Below, in pieces: positions 22,382 through 34,262 of a stretch of 64,000 bases of DNA. The position numbers and the translations under genes were made by a program. The DNA lies in assembly GCA_029255685.2 (NCBI GenBank), contig CM055316.2:69207237-69271236 (forward strand). The letters are read 5' to 3'. Origin of the DNA: Silene conica (taxonomy: Eukaryota > Streptophyta > Magnoliopsida > Caryophyllales > Caryophyllaceae). The notes beneath the pieces were generated by a model, which saw only the letters and a list, made by a program, of their open reading frames with translations, was not told the origin of the DNA and did not search any database. Within the stretch, counting starts at the first letter, position 1. Every line of letters starts with the position of its first letter.

Positions 22382-25055
22382 ATGGCTCAGGTACATTCTT
22401 CTTTTTTAATCTTTTCTCATTTCAAAATTTCTATAGATTCATCCTCAATTATTAATACGAAGTTTTTCGTCTCAAGATGACTCAGGTCCAATATGGTCTC
22501 CTGAATCCTCTGCATATATATGAGACAAACCTTTTATTAGTTCCTAGGCACCCTTCTTTGAGTTTAAGAGAGATAATACGGTCTTAAACAAAAATTTGTG
22601 AATAATTAACTTTAGTTCCTTATGAATTTCTTGATTTTGTTAACTTAATATTAATTGTTTTCAGTTTTCACATGGGCAGAAACTGAGAGTAGTGTTTAAG
22701 GTCCATAGCATGACGACTGATGAAAACACAAAGCGGATGGTCATGAAAGCTGCAGCTAATACTTTTGGTACTTCCAATACATTTTCTACTTCTCTAGGTC
22801 ATATACACGCAATTTAATACTACAGGTTATGTTACTTAAACTCGTTTAAAGGGGCCGGCATGGGTGTATGTATGTTTAAGTGTCGAATTCGGTTATTTCA
22901 ATGAAATATCTACATATTTTGACTTAAAATAAAGTGTCCAACTATCACACATTCATACCCACGTCCGAATATTGACTATCAAGTACCCCTTTTATTCATA
23001 ATATCCTTCCCCATTTGGGGAAGACACAAAGAATAAGAGTTATTCCCTAAGCACTCTTTCTTTTGTCTTTTCTACCCAAGTAGATAATATTTGACCTGTC
23101 ATAACTTTGTGACGGATATACCCGTTTCAAGGAAAACTTATTGAATTAAATAATGGATTGTATTGTTGTGGGGTGAGTTAATTGGAAAGAGGGTAGATAT
23201 TGTGGGGTATTGTTGTGCCTCTTGTGAGTAAGGTGATAAAATAAGTATAAGGTATGAGTATTGTGGAATATTATGCTGGGGTGAATGATTAATATATATA
23301 TATAAAACTTTATCAAAAAAAGGAAATAGAGAAGATATTGTAAAAAAAGAAAAGAGAGAAGATTATAATGAATAGGAGTATTAAGTATCGGACACTAGTA
23401 CATGAGGGAATAGGAAGGGTGAGAGTAACATAGACCACAAATTCTCATTTGTGACGGCATGAAGGGTGTCCCACCTTGTCCCCCTCTCCCTTTTTGTGAG
23501 AGGTCATAAACTTGTGACGGGATTAGCCCGTCACAAGCAAAACCTGCTGAACACAGACTACATATGTCTGCACAATTTTTTTTTGAGGGGATCTACACAA
23601 ATGATTATATCCCTATACTATAAAAGTTAAAGAATTTTTTGCAATTCTATTGATCTATAATTTTTGGGAGAGAAAATGCATTCATTTCGGTAGGGCTTCA
23701 TGTTCTTTGTGAGAATTAATTACTCGCTCTCTTGATTTCAATTTAATTAATCCCTCCTAAGGAGACATTTCTTTTGAAAGATTATGCTAATTTGTTAACT
23801 ACTATTAAAATCTACATGTAATAATATACTTCCTTCATTGCAATCAGTTTTATACATTTGCTTTATTCATATTTGTCAATACCTGTTTTCTCTTATTAAT
23901 ATATTTAGTTACATATCGATAAAAATTATAACTTTAATATTCACAATGTACTCGGTAAGACAATTTAAACAAGATCTCACATGACTAATTTTTATGTTAT
24001 ATTAGAAGTTGTGTTGAAGATTCACTCGACTTATGAATAGTGCCCAAAAAGTGAAATCTATAGAATTGATTGGAATGGAGAAAGTATAAAATAATCATTA
24101 GGAATTTTATTTACAAAAATCATGAAAATTAAATCAACCTTCATTCAAATCAAGATGTATGTATTATATAAAAAAAATTCATGGATAAAATCATTATTAA
24201 ACTAAGAAATCAAAATATAATAATATCATCAATTAACTAAACAAATAAAAAAAAAAATCCTATAAATCCACATCAACTACGTGTATGATGTATACGTTAG
24301 CATACAACTGGAGCGAGAGTGATTGTGCGAGAATGATTCGTCTGTTAATGTGACTAGATTCCAAACTTAAAGAAATTAACACCAACATGGTGTATCGTCT
24401 TAATTTTTTGTTAAATAAGAAACAATAATTATCCAATAAAATCAACATAAAAAATCGTTTAAAATTTTTTACTAACAAATGGTTAATGAGTAAACTGGTT
24501 CAATTATGTACATGTATAAAACTAGTTTAGGGTAAAGCTAGAATTTAAAGTCCCAGGTAGTAAAATAAGTTGTGTCTTAGTAAGGATATTTAGTGAGTCT
24601 TATATAAAACAATTTACGTGTGAGATTGTACCTATACAAATACTTTATTCCCAAATTTTAAAAAAAAAAAGTAAACAAACGAGGGCAGGGGATAAAGGGC
24701 TTAACTATATAAGGGCTTATACTCCTTTGTTAATTGTTATCGCTAATATTAGACGAAGTACACAAGTTACTATACACAACAATCACGATATGATAAATAT
24801 TACTTGTAATTAATGTGTGGATGAACAGGGGTGGATTCAATAGAAGCCGATCAAAATGCGCAAGAGTTGACAGTGATAGGGCATATATGCCCAGTAGCTG
24901 TTGTTCAGAAATTGAGGAAAGTTGGTAAGGTTGATATAATCAGAGTTGGTTCTGCTGGACATGACAAAAGCGACCAGACTCAATTGACTCCTTTTGAAAA
25001 GAAGGAACTAAAACCCAAAATTGTCCTGGACTCTTGGCTACATCTACACCCCTAA
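22382..25055 (+). CDS. HMA-domain protein (HIPP-like, no CxxC)
   Basis: A small heavy-metal-associated domain protein of the plant HIPP/ATX1-like group. Three exons fit in phase: ATG GCT CAG at 22382-22390; an exon ending at 22767 (starting at 22665 or 22680, both in frame); and 24829-25055 with the stop. It would be about 107-112 residues. The fold signature is clear: KLRVVFKVHSM, then VDSIEADQNAQELTVIGH, then VVQKLRKVGKVDIIRVG. The CxxC metal site is replaced by MTTDE, as in the CxxC-less members, so metal transfer is unlikely and another binding role is possible. I see no isoprenylation CaaX end. The second intron is long (2.06 kb). No lesion is visible, so this is probably a live host gene. 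Confidence 0.75.
22768..24828 (+). other. Long intron 2 of the HMA gene
   Basis: GT...AG intron, AT-rich. It contains a strong hairpin (CTTGTGACGGG, 5-nt loop, CCCGTCACAAG) near 23512-23538 in a block related to sequence at 39446-39610. No exon-like frame was found. Confidence 0.55.
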
Positions 25056-25610
25056 GTTTTTCAACACTTTTAATGAAATGGTGACACTTGACGGTCAGAA
25101 GGAATCTTTCTTTTCCAACTATCTCCCTTAATTATTATACTTATTAAATGTTTTTGTACTTTATTAACATATTATAATTCCTAATTATGTCATTAAGTAG
25201 TTAGAGAAATTGTATGTTTTTAATGTTCTTCGTATTTATACGATATTTTCAGTATTTATACGTTAGTTCAGTATTATTTATGTTAAGGCGTATTTATACG
25301 GTATTTGTTATATTATTTTATTTAACCCATTGTTTATAGAGTATGTGTATTATTTGTGTTATTTTTACAAAAAAAAAATCTTGTAGGTATTTTTATTTTT
25401 AAAAAAGAAGTTTATATTATTTGGCTTATTTAATAGTTAATATATAGTAATGTATAATTTAATTTTTTTTTTTTTTTTAAAAAAAAAAATTTGTACGTCT
25501 TAAGGGTAATAATTATTTAGAATATAAATTTGTACTTCATTTTTTATTTTAAATATTTTATGGTATGTTGATAATAAGTTTCGTTAAGGAAATTTGTTGA
25601 AAAAAGCAAA

Positions 25611-25691
25611 ATTGCCAAACGCAGGATTCAAACCTGTGACATGCAGTTTCATTATCTATGAGCTTACTAAATACTACCAGACTAATGCCAA
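25611..25691 (-). repeat. tRNA-like sequence, copy 1
   Basis: On the minus strand a B-box-like GGTTTGAATCC lies about 50 bases after a TGGCATTAGTCTGG A-box-like stretch. It is the more diverged of a tandem pair. It may be a tRNA-derived SINE head or a tRNA pseudogene. Confidence 0.35.
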
Positions 25692-25775
25692 ATAACTGAA
25701 CAATGTGTACGATTAAACATAGTTATTACTAACTATCTGCCATTTAAATAATAGTGAATATGTGGAAAAGCAAAA

Positions 25776-25848
25776 TTGCCAATTGCAGGATTCGAACCCA
25801 TGACATGCAGTTTCATTACCGAAGTCCTTACCACCAGACTAGTGCCAA
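25776..25848 (-). repeat. tRNA-like sequence, copy 2
   Basis: 73 bases, tRNA size. The minus strand has a perfect B box (GGTTCGAATCC) and an A-box-like TGGCACTAGTCTGG. The two ends are direct copies (TTGGCA), not complementary, so no acceptor stem forms. It is not a functional tRNA. It is part of a tandem duplication of about 165 bp with copy 1. Confidence 0.4.
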
Positions 25849-26008
25849 ATAACTGAACAATGTGTAGGATTAAACATACTTATTATTAAATATCTGATAT
25901 TTAAATAATACGAATATGAGAGGGTTAGTTACCCTACAACTTGTGGTACTGTTGTTTTGGAGGGAAAATTTCTTAGGTAATTGTGATTTTTTGCGGGAAA
26001 AGTTGTTC

Positions 26009-26016
26009 TATAAATA
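26009..26016 (+). promoter_or_regulatory. TATA box of the hypothetical gene
   Basis: TATAAATA, about 120 bases before ATG 26131, with an AT/CT-rich leader between. The spacing is reasonable for a plant promoter. Confidence 0.5.
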
Positions 26017-26130
26017 GTAGAAGTTCCCTCCATATTTTTTTCATGCATTCTACTTACTCCATTCTTAATAAATACTTGTAAGATTTAGCTAAAACTCAAG
26101 AAATAGTAAAGTAATTTAATTATCGCAAGA

Positions 26131-26654
26131 ATGTCGGAAGAAAAGAGATCGCATGTTAGGGACATTGTATGCACACGTTTATTTATGAGAGAGTTGATTA
26201 AAGAAGTTGGTCCTAAAAGTGTCCAAAACGCCATTGAGCGTGCTTCTCCCGGTTACTACGGTAATCGCTTCCTCGTTGACTTGTACAAGGAAGAGTTTAA
26301 CATGTTAAATTGGGGGAGGTTTGAGCTCGATAAGATGTATTGGAAGAATGTTGGGAAGGGGTGAAGATGATTGCTTGCCCTAAGGTGGACATGTCCATCG
26401 TAAGGGTGAAGGAGGTGGTGGACGAGGAGGAGGTAGTGGACGAGGAGGACGTGGTGGAGGTGATACCGCCTCCCGCGGTGACACCAAAGAGGCGTAGGGT
26501 TTCCCTCGAGGGGAAAGGGAAATCCCCATGCCTATCAACTCCCGACATCCCTCCTCCGAAGAAGTCCCAAAAATTATTTGGGAGAACTATTCGTTCAAGA
26601 AATAGTTCTAAGAAGCTTAAGTTCGATGCTTGCGTCGGATGTAGTCGCATTTAA
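26131..26654 (+). CDS. Hypothetical protein, two overlapping frames (probable frameshift)
   Basis: I do not recognise this protein. Frame one (ATG 26131, 77 codons) starts MSEEKRSHVRDIV and contains YYGNRFLVDLYKEEFNMLNWG. Frame two overlaps it from about 26340 and runs to 26654. It is acidic (VVDEEEVVDEEDVV), then basic with a possible nuclear signal (PKRRR), and rich in Lys/Ser. The two read best as one protein of about 170 residues broken by a one-base shift near 26350, but separate small genes are possible. A TATA box and an ATG with purine context argue for a real transcript unit. The AT-rich family sequence of the following 13 kb starts just downstream. Confidence 0.45.
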
Positions 26655-27459
26655 GCAATCGTTTTTCTCATCAACTTCGGCTTAGTTTTATTTTTATTTT
26701 TTAGCTTTAGTGGTGTAGTTAGTTTTTATTTATTTGTATTTTTCTGTTTTTATTTTATGTAATTTATGTTTATTATTTAATGAAAAATCGTGTTTTCGTT
26801 TCAATTATATTATTTCAGTTGGTGTTATTTTAGTTTATCTTAATTGTTAATTAACAAGATGTTTTTAAAAATTGAAAGTTAATAAGTAAGCACTATAATC
26901 ATGGCAATTTTAGTTTTGAATGCAATTAAAGTCAAAACGTTCATAGTTAATCGTAATTTAAAACAAATAATAGGTAAAAATGAGTTACGTACTTATTGGG
27001 TTATAAAAAAAAATCGTATTATTTTCGATGAATAAAAATTGCGAGACGATATTTTTAAGAACGTTAGGTTGAAAAAAACGTAAAGAATTGAAAGACCTCC
27101 TCGAATTCTCCATGAATTATTATCTTCTCAATGCTATCTAATCATGACAATTTGTGTTTTCAATGCATATAAATTAAAATTGTTCGTAGTTAATCGTAAT
27201 TTAAAACCAATAATAGGTAAAAATGAGTTACGTACTAAATTTTTTTTAAAAAAAATTATCGTATTAATTTCGATGAATACAAAATGTGAGACGATTATAT
27301 TTTTTTTAAAAAAATCGTACTAAGTTTAATATTTCAATTGTATTAAGAACGTTTGGTTGAAAATAAAACGTAAAGAACTGAATGACCTCCTCGAATTCTA
27401 CATGAATTGTTATCTTGTCAATGCTATCTAATCATGACAATTTCTCTTTTCAATGCATT
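26655..27459. repeat. AT-rich spacer with about 300-bp repeats
   Basis: It holds diverged direct copies, starting near 26880 and 27140, of a block marked by AGTTAATCGTAATTTAAAAC, AAAAATGAGTTACGTAC and GATGAATA. A third copy near 27420-28130 is split by the Mutator-type MITE. Related sequence in inverted orientation lies at 40.7-41.7 kb. It is non-coding. Confidence 0.6.
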
Positions 27460-27468
27460 TAAATTAAA

Positions 27469-28019
27469 GGGATATTTTATGGTGTACCCTCGAGTTTTTC
27501 AATTTTCTATGTTGTACCCCTACATTTTTTAAATTATATGATATGCCCTTAAACTCTATACATTGGTCTATACAATGACCTTATTTATTGGCTTTGCTAG
27601 CTTAATTTCTTAATATATCTAATAAATCGTCTATTTAACGTTTCAATTACTCGACAACCTACTAATTTCCCTATTAATTCGCCGAATTACCATTAACCAA
27701 CCAAATAGTATACAAATCTAACTCAATTTCATCAAATTGTTGTTATTATTTCATGCTTCATAACATATGTTTTAATCGAAGTTTATACTTATTTAAAGTT
27801 ATTTGTGGTACTCCCTATATAGAATGGTGATACCACTTTTATTTACGAGTCAAAATAAACTCAAATTACGACTTGTTATAGTGATAAAGTTATTGGAGAT
27901 TTGAAGGAGGTCATTATAGAAAATAAGTAAGAAGTTTAAGGGTATACCATAGAAATTATAAAAAATAGGGGTATAACATAGAAAACCGAAAAACACGAGG
28001 GTACACCGTAGAATATCCC
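27469..28019. mobile_element. Mutator-type MITE with long inverted ends
   Basis: 551 bp. The ends are imperfect inverted repeats of about 80 bp (GGGATATTTTATGGTGTACC at the left; the right end is the reverse complement with scattered changes). The 9-bp target duplication is TAAATTAAA (27460-27468 and 28020-28028), as expected for Mutator-like elements. The neighbouring repeat copy at 27162-27200 shows the empty site. Confidence 0.85.
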
Positions 28020-28028
28020 TAAATTAAA

Positions 28029-28341
28029 AATGTTCATAGTTAATCGTAATTTAAAACAAATAATAGGTAAAAATGAGCTACGTACTAGTAGTTTTTTTTT
28101 AACAAAAAATTATCGTGGTATTTTCGATGACTAGAAAATGATAGACGATTATATTTTATAAAATTAATCGTAAGTCAAATTTACAAGTTGGATTTGAGAG
28201 ATTAAGTTAAGTTTACAACTTGATTTGATAGATTAAGTTTACAAGTTGGATTTGAAAGATTAATTGTTATTTTTTTTTCATTTCATTTCATTGGTTTTGG
28301 GTAATTGTAAAGCTTCATGTGGAAGCTTTGCTTAATAATTA
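28029..28341. other. Continuation of the AT-rich family sequence
   Basis: Contains three short direct copies of TACAAGTTGGATTTGA-type sequence; the inverted relatives are at 56080-56200. The TA target of the mariner element is at 28340-28341. Confidence 0.5.
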
Positions 28342-28870
28342 CTTCCTCCATTTTAATCCAAATGGGCAATTTGCCATTTAGGTCCATTAAAATCCAAATG
28401 GGCTCTTTCTATATATGGACATTTAAATGACCCATCTATCCTAATTACAATTACTTGTCTACGTAAAATGTCATTGTGTCCCTACCTTAATCCTACATCA
28501 ATAACTACCCTAACCCATATTACTAACCCAACCCAATCCCCCTAATCTTTCCCTCCAAATTTTACAACCCAACAAACTTTATAACCCAACAACCCACAAC
28601 CCATCTTCAACCTCCCAACTACCCACATTTAAACACCCCTATAAACCCATGTTTCAGATCCTTCTATTGAAAACCCTAAACAAATCCTCTCATCTCCTCT
28701 CACTAACCTCACCGCTCATTTCTACTTCTCCTAAAAAATCTCTCTACCTCTCTCTCTCTCTCTATTTCTCCTAAAAAACCTCCCTGAAACCCTAGATCTG
28801 TCTTCATCTCTTCGTCTTCCTTCGTCCCCATCTCTTCTACACTACAACCACATCAATTTTTTACTACAAT

Positions 28871-29389
28871 ATGGATAATGATAACATTAAATGTTCAAAA
28901 AATTGTGATGTTGGCAATTCGTTGTTGCGATCTTCACATGCTTCTGATACTGATGAGGATTCTGATTTCAGTTACCCCAATATTGTTGTCCCTGATTCTT
29001 TGGATCCGTCTGATTTCGGGACTGAAGTTTCGGAGTCGGAATTTGATGTCGTCCGTGATGACAAATATGTTGTCGGTGATGAAAAAGATGTTTTATGTGA
29101 GGGTGTTGGTGGATCTGGTGTTGGACGTGCTGATGATGTTGGATATGACATTTGTAGGGTTGATGATGTTGTTGGTCCAAACTGTATGCCTCAAACAACC
29201 AGTGATGTTAGGTTCCGACAGTTTGTGGCTAGATGTATGGAGAGAGAGGCTAAGAGGAATGTGGTTTCTGTTGACATAGATGTTGTGAAAAATAGAGCAC
29301 CATATGCTCAAACCCCCTCTAAGATGCGACGTGTTGCATTATTAGAACGCCATATTGAAAGGGAAAAAAAAGCAGAAAAAATGAGGTAA
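28871..29389 (+). CDS. Hypothetical 172-residue protein inside the mariner element
   Basis: I do not recognise it. ATG 28871 follows a CT-rich stretch (28745-28765 is a CT repeat), which suits a plant 5' UTR. The first 120 residues are acidic, Ser/Asp/Val-rich and probably disordered (ASDTDEDSDFSYPN, VVPDSLDPSDFG). The end is basic and helical (RFRQFVARCMEREAKRN, RRVALLERHIEREKKAEKMR). It lies between the left inverted repeat and the transposase, on the opposite strand. It may be a second MLE gene, a captured gene fragment or the first exon of a longer gene. There is no stop inside. Confidence 0.45.
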   Translation: MDNDNIKCSKNCDVGNSLLRSSHASDTDEDSDFSYPNIVVPDSLDPSDFGTEVSESEFDVVRDDKYVVGDEKDVLCEGVGGSGVGRADDVGYDICRVDDVVGPNCMPQTTSDVRFRQFVARCMEREAKRNVVSVDIDVVKNRAPYAQTPSKMRRVALLERHIEREKKAEKMR

Positions 29390-29749
29390 AAATTTGATTT
29401 ATTGAGTTATTTAAACATTTTGTCTTCGTAAATCAGTTTGCATGTTACTAATAATTTCAAATTTATTGTTTTTTTTGCATGTTGGTGTTACTGGTGTTGG
29501 GAATACAACGACTTCGTTTTGGTAAGTCCAGTGAATAAGGTTCTGATTTGTGATTTGTGACCTTTAATAATTTCCTCTCTTTTCCTGTAAATTGATCTGA
29601 TTTGTGACCTTTAATAATTTTATGTCATTTCTGTAATTTTCATGATGTTGTTGATGGTCTTGGGAAAAAAATTGACGTCCCTGTTGCATATTACTGCTGC
29701 TGTAACTGCTGCTGGTGAAAACTCTATATCTCTTACTATTCGTACTCAG

Positions 29750-30790
29750 ATTTGTTTCTTATTCAATCATGTTCTTAATCACTCATGTTCTTCTTGTTGT
29801 TGATCATTGTTGTCTGATGTTGCTTGTTCACTAAGTCATTCTGTTTCTTACTCAGTCAGTTTCTTACTCAATCATGTTCTTAATCATTGATGTTCTTCTT
29901 GTTGTTGATCATTGTTGTCTGATGTTGGTTGTTTACTAACTCATTCACTTAGTCATTCATGTTTACTTACTCTATCTGATGCTCATTTAGTCACTGATGT
30001 TTGCTTACTTACTCATTCATACTTACTTATTCATGCTCTGATGTTTATTTAGTCTCTGATGTTTACTTACTCAGTCATGTTTACTTGGTCATTCATGTTT
30101 ACTTATTCATGCTCACTTACTCATTTAGTCACTGATGTTTACTTACTTATTCATGCTCACTTAGTCATTCATGCTCACTTACTCATTCATGCTTACTTAG
30201 TCATTCATGCTTACTTATTCATGCTCTGATGTTTATTTAGTCTCTGATGTTTACTTACTCAGTCATGTTTACTTGGTCATTCATGCTCACTTACTCATTT
30301 AGTCACTGATGTTTACTTACTTATTCATGCTCACTTAGTCATTTATGCTCACTTACTCATTCATGCTTACTTAGTCATTCATGTTTACTTATTCATGCTC
30401 TGATGTTTATTTAGTCTCTGATGTTTACTTACTCAGTCATGTTTTCTTGGTCATTCATGTTTACTTATTCATGCTCACTTACTCATTTAGTCAATGATGT
30501 TTACTTACTTATTCATGCTCACTTAGTCATTCATGTTCACTAACTCATTCATGCTTACTTGGTCATTCATGTTTACTTAGTCATTTATGTTTACTTACTC
30601 ATTTATGTTTAATTAGTCATTCATGTTTACTTAGTCTCTAATGTTCACTAACACTGTCTGATGTTTATTTAGTCACTGATGTTTACTTACTCACTGGTTT
30701 GCAGGCTGTTGTTTACTTACTCATTCATGTTTACTTAGTCATTCATGTTCACTATTGATGTCTGATGTTGTTTACTTACTGCTGCTGGTA
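29750..30790. repeat. Minisatellite of TTACTTAGTCATTCATG-type units with higher-order period
   Basis: About 1 kb of degenerate 16-18-bp units built from TTACTYA, GTCAYT and CATG. A larger pattern marked by CATGCTCTGATG recurs at 30032, 30220 and 30394 (spacings 188 and 174). It is non-coding. Confidence 0.85.
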
Positions 30791-31288
30791 TAAGTAAATA
30801 GATAACGCTCAGTGATGAATTACCTAATTGGTTTGAGAGCAATGCCTAGTAGTAGTAACATGCTTAGGGGTCTGGCCATTTACTTTAAATAGTACTGCCA
30901 CCACATGGTCTACCAATGACTGGGTGTGTGCATGTTCATTAGAGTTGCATACATAAATGTCCACATTCTGCTTGGGGCTCAGTGAAAACAGCTTATGTTT
31001 GTTTGAGAGCCGTGTTTGTTTACTCTATGAACATAGTGTCTACCAGTATCATTGAGTGTGTGTGTAGGAGACATGTCTATTTAACATAACTCGATGATGA
31101 GGCCAAGTTAGGCCTGAGAGTTCATGTCATTCGTTTTTTAGTTGAAGTAAAACTGTACTAAAACTGAAATAAAACAAGACCATTAATTTCATAATCTGAT
31201 TACAAGTCAAACATAACTTTTGTAGAAATGTTTACACCCTAAACAAACTTTGCAAAATAGACAATGTAAGCTAAACTCTTATTCCACC
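30791..31288. other. MLE interior, 3' side of transposase
   Basis: Non-coding sequence between the minisatellite and the transposase stop codon. Nothing specific seen. Confidence 0.4.
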
Positions 31289-32807
31289 CTAGTAACCTAG
31301 TTCACCCATTAAGTATTCTAAGCTTTGTGTTTCACCTAGACCTTGTAAATATTCGATACTTTCTCTGACCAGCGCTTCACTTACATCCAAGTTCCTAGGA
31401 AGTATTCCTAAACGAGTAAGATGAGCCTTCTTCATGTATGGTATGGCAAAATTATTGTGACCCTTAGCCTTTATAATCTTAATCATGACATTTTGTAGTG
31501 TCAGGAAGATATTGTTTAGTTTTGTTGGACAATAGTCAACAAAAGCTTGCATCACACTGGTCACTAGGTCGTCTACCGACTTGGCTGCTATCCTTGACTG
31601 TAGTGACTGTAAAGCTCTGAAATACCCTAAGTCATTGACATTCAAATCTGGTGAGTTTGGTGGTTGGAATATCAAGTTAATGTTGAAACCATCGCTGTTT
31701 GCAACTGCCATAAATTCGGGGTCGTTGTTATTGATATGTGGTCTTGCGTTATCTTGTTGAATGAAGATACGTTTGCTTGCACCTTCAGGCCACTTGCTTT
31801 TAATTGCTGGAATTATTTGCTCTATAAGGCATTCCTTAGTAACCTTTCTTGTTGTAACATCCTGTATTTTTATAAAATATATTTTAAGCGTTTTAATTAT
31901 TTTAAGTAATAAAATAATATTTTAATAACTTAACGGAAAATATTTTAAATAAATAGTAAGATCCGTCTTAAGAACCTTAAGTCCTTAAGACGAATACAAG
32001 CTTGGTAAAGTTAAGTTCGTCTCTTAAAAACCCGATCAAGTATCCTAACCCGTTTCATTTGTGACGGAAAGGACAATTCCTTAAACCCTTAAAATCATTT
32101 CAGTCGACATCTTCTTCACCCTCAAGAACAATATAACAGTGAAACACAATTCTCTTAAAACCTCCATTTTATTCATCTTCTTTTGCTCATTTCTTCATCA
32201 TCCGTTCATCAAATCAAGGTAATAATAACATTTTCGAAATCCTCATCGAATTTGCAAGCCATCTATCACTTTCGTTTTTCAAATCCTTCACTTCGAAAAT
32301 CTGACTGATTTTCCTAAAACCCGTTTTCTGTCCTTAATCTCGTTTTCCGTGTTTGTAGGGGAAGGTTTGGACGACCCGGAAGTGGATAGCTTCATCTTAG
32401 AGGAGGATCTTTGAGCCGGATCGCTTTAGAGGTGACGATAATGAGAAACTCGGCCTTATTGTGAATATTGAAAGTTTTGATGTGTTTTTCTTAATGTTTC
32501 TGATTTTTGTTTAAGAATGGTGTTAATGGACTTAGTAACATGTTTATGATTGTTCATACATGTTGAATTCATGCCTTGTTGTTGTTTCACATGTTCATAG
32601 GCGATTTTCAGAAATTACATGTTTTGCGACGGATACTTGTTATAATCATTTTGAGGATTGTTATGGGTTGAATTGCTGTTAGTTAGTGTTAAATTGTGAT
32701 TAGTAACGTTGAGTAAACTTTGCTTGTAGCGATTCTCAAGATTTGGTATCGATTTTATGAAGTTTGTAATAGGCTGGAAATGCGTTTTTCTCGTATCAGG
32801 CTCTATG

Positions 32808-33090
32808 AGCCGGTCGACCGACCGGCCGCCGGTCGACCAGCTGGGAAGGCATTGGGTTGTTTTTGCGTTTTTTCGAGAACATAGGTAAAGGGAGCCCAGC
32901 CGGCAGACCGGCCGCCTGCCAGCCGGCCGGGAGTACATTTGGGGTGGGGTTGCGAATTTGTGAAGGCTAGGGAATTTGGGTTCCCAGCCGGCCGACCGGC
33001 TGGGAGTCCCTTTGTTTTATTTTCGTTGTAAAAGGGAGGAAGGCTGAGAGGACCACCAGCCTGCCGACCGGCTGGGGGCCCCTGTAGATT
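32808..33090. repeat. GC-rich palindromic modules in the solo LTR
   Basis: Four modules of CCGGCCGACCGGCTGGG-type sequence separated by ordinary DNA. They correspond to the module arrays in the chromovirus LTRs. Confidence 0.8.
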
Positions 33091-33384
33091 GTCTTTGATT
33101 CGTAATTCGTTCATAACTTCTTAACGGTTGATCGGTTTTGATTGAAACTCGTTCCTTTTATCTTTGGCATGTGTTTGAGGTCCCCGGAGGATGGGCGACA
33201 CTATATTGGGTTCGGGAATGGAGTGAGGATAGAGACCCCCCGGTCGGGTAACCGAAAGGGAAACCGGCTCTCACTCGTCTTAGTTCCCGGGATCAATTAA
33301 GTGTTGTTTAGTGGTTTAAGGAGTTAGAACTATAGGTTAGTTTCTATCTTTGGATGTTAGTGGTTACATTGTATGTCGCGTGAT

Positions 33385-33900
33385 GGGATATGTGTTAAGT
33401 TCACCTCTGGACCCATTACGTGTTTTGCTTGTGGCGTGGTGGGATATGTGTTAAGTTCACCTCTAGACCCACTACGTGTTTTATATGTCGCGTGATGGGA
33501 TATGTGTTAAGTTCACCTCTGGACCCATTACGTGTTTTGCTTGTGGCGTGTCAGGATATGTGTTAAGTTCACCTCTGGACCTGACACGTGATCGGTTGTC
33601 GTACACGGGATATGTGTTAAGCTCATCTCTAGACCCGTTGTGCGATAGCTGTGTAGTGGGATATGTGTTAAGTTCACCTCTGGACCCAATACTTGTTTGT
33701 AGCATTGGGATATGTGTTAAGTTCACCTCTGGACCCTTTGCTTTTGGATGATTAGGGATATGTGTTAAGTTCACCTTTGGACCCTTTTCTTGAATTGTAA
33801 GTATAGGGATACGTGTTAAGTTCACCTCTGGACCCTTTACTTGAACTGTTTAGTAGTGGGATATGTGTTAAGTTCACCTCTGGACCCATTGCTAGTGTTG
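33385..33900. repeat. Tandem block of 10 units, 47-56 bp
   Basis: Each unit starts GGATATGTGTTAAGTTCACC and ends GGACCC. The starts are near 33385, 33441, 33497, 33553, 33607, 33658, 33707, 33754, 33806 and 33857. It corresponds in position to the GAGGCCAACTTAAGGCAT block of the chromovirus LTRs, but the unit has diverged. Confidence 0.85.
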
Positions 33901-34262
33901 TGAATGTTTTATCTACTTGCCTTGATATTGGTACAGTGTCAGATATGTATGATGAAGTTAATGATTGTTTACCCGAGTTTGGTTTAATCATCCAAGGCAT
34001 TGGATGACTCTTTGATTGGTTTCATAAATAGTTGAATTGAAAGACCCCCCGACTGGGTAACCAGTAGGGAAACCGGCTCTCCTTCCTAACGGTTTATGAA
34101 GTTGGTTGAGAGCCGTGCATTAGAGTTTGCATGATAGTATGAGATCAGTTATTGAGATATTGTTATACTTCACATGTTTGTATATGTTGGAGTATTCTGT
34201 TTGCTTTACTTGTTACGTGTTGTCACAAAAGGTGGCTAGGAGAACTCTAGTCACTCCCCACT

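Larger units (their letters stand above)
25056..26008. other. Intergenic, AT-rich
   Basis: 3' flank of the HMA gene, with poly-T/poly-A tracts at 25460-25490. It then holds the two tRNA-like repeats listed separately, and no coding frame. Confidence 0.5.

Noticed and set aside
25776..25848. Functional tRNA gene
   Set aside because: The ends are direct repeats and cannot form an acceptor stem, and the T stem pairs poorly.
28968..29311. Minus-strand frames opposite the 172-codon frame
   Set aside because: They mirror the biased composition of the plus-strand frame, lack start context and have His/Gln-rich sequence typical of shadows.
33385..33900. Regular repeats that might suggest a CRISPR-like array
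   Set aside because: Units are degenerate and directly tandem, with uneven spacing and no unique spacers. They lie in an LTR of a plant retrotransposon.
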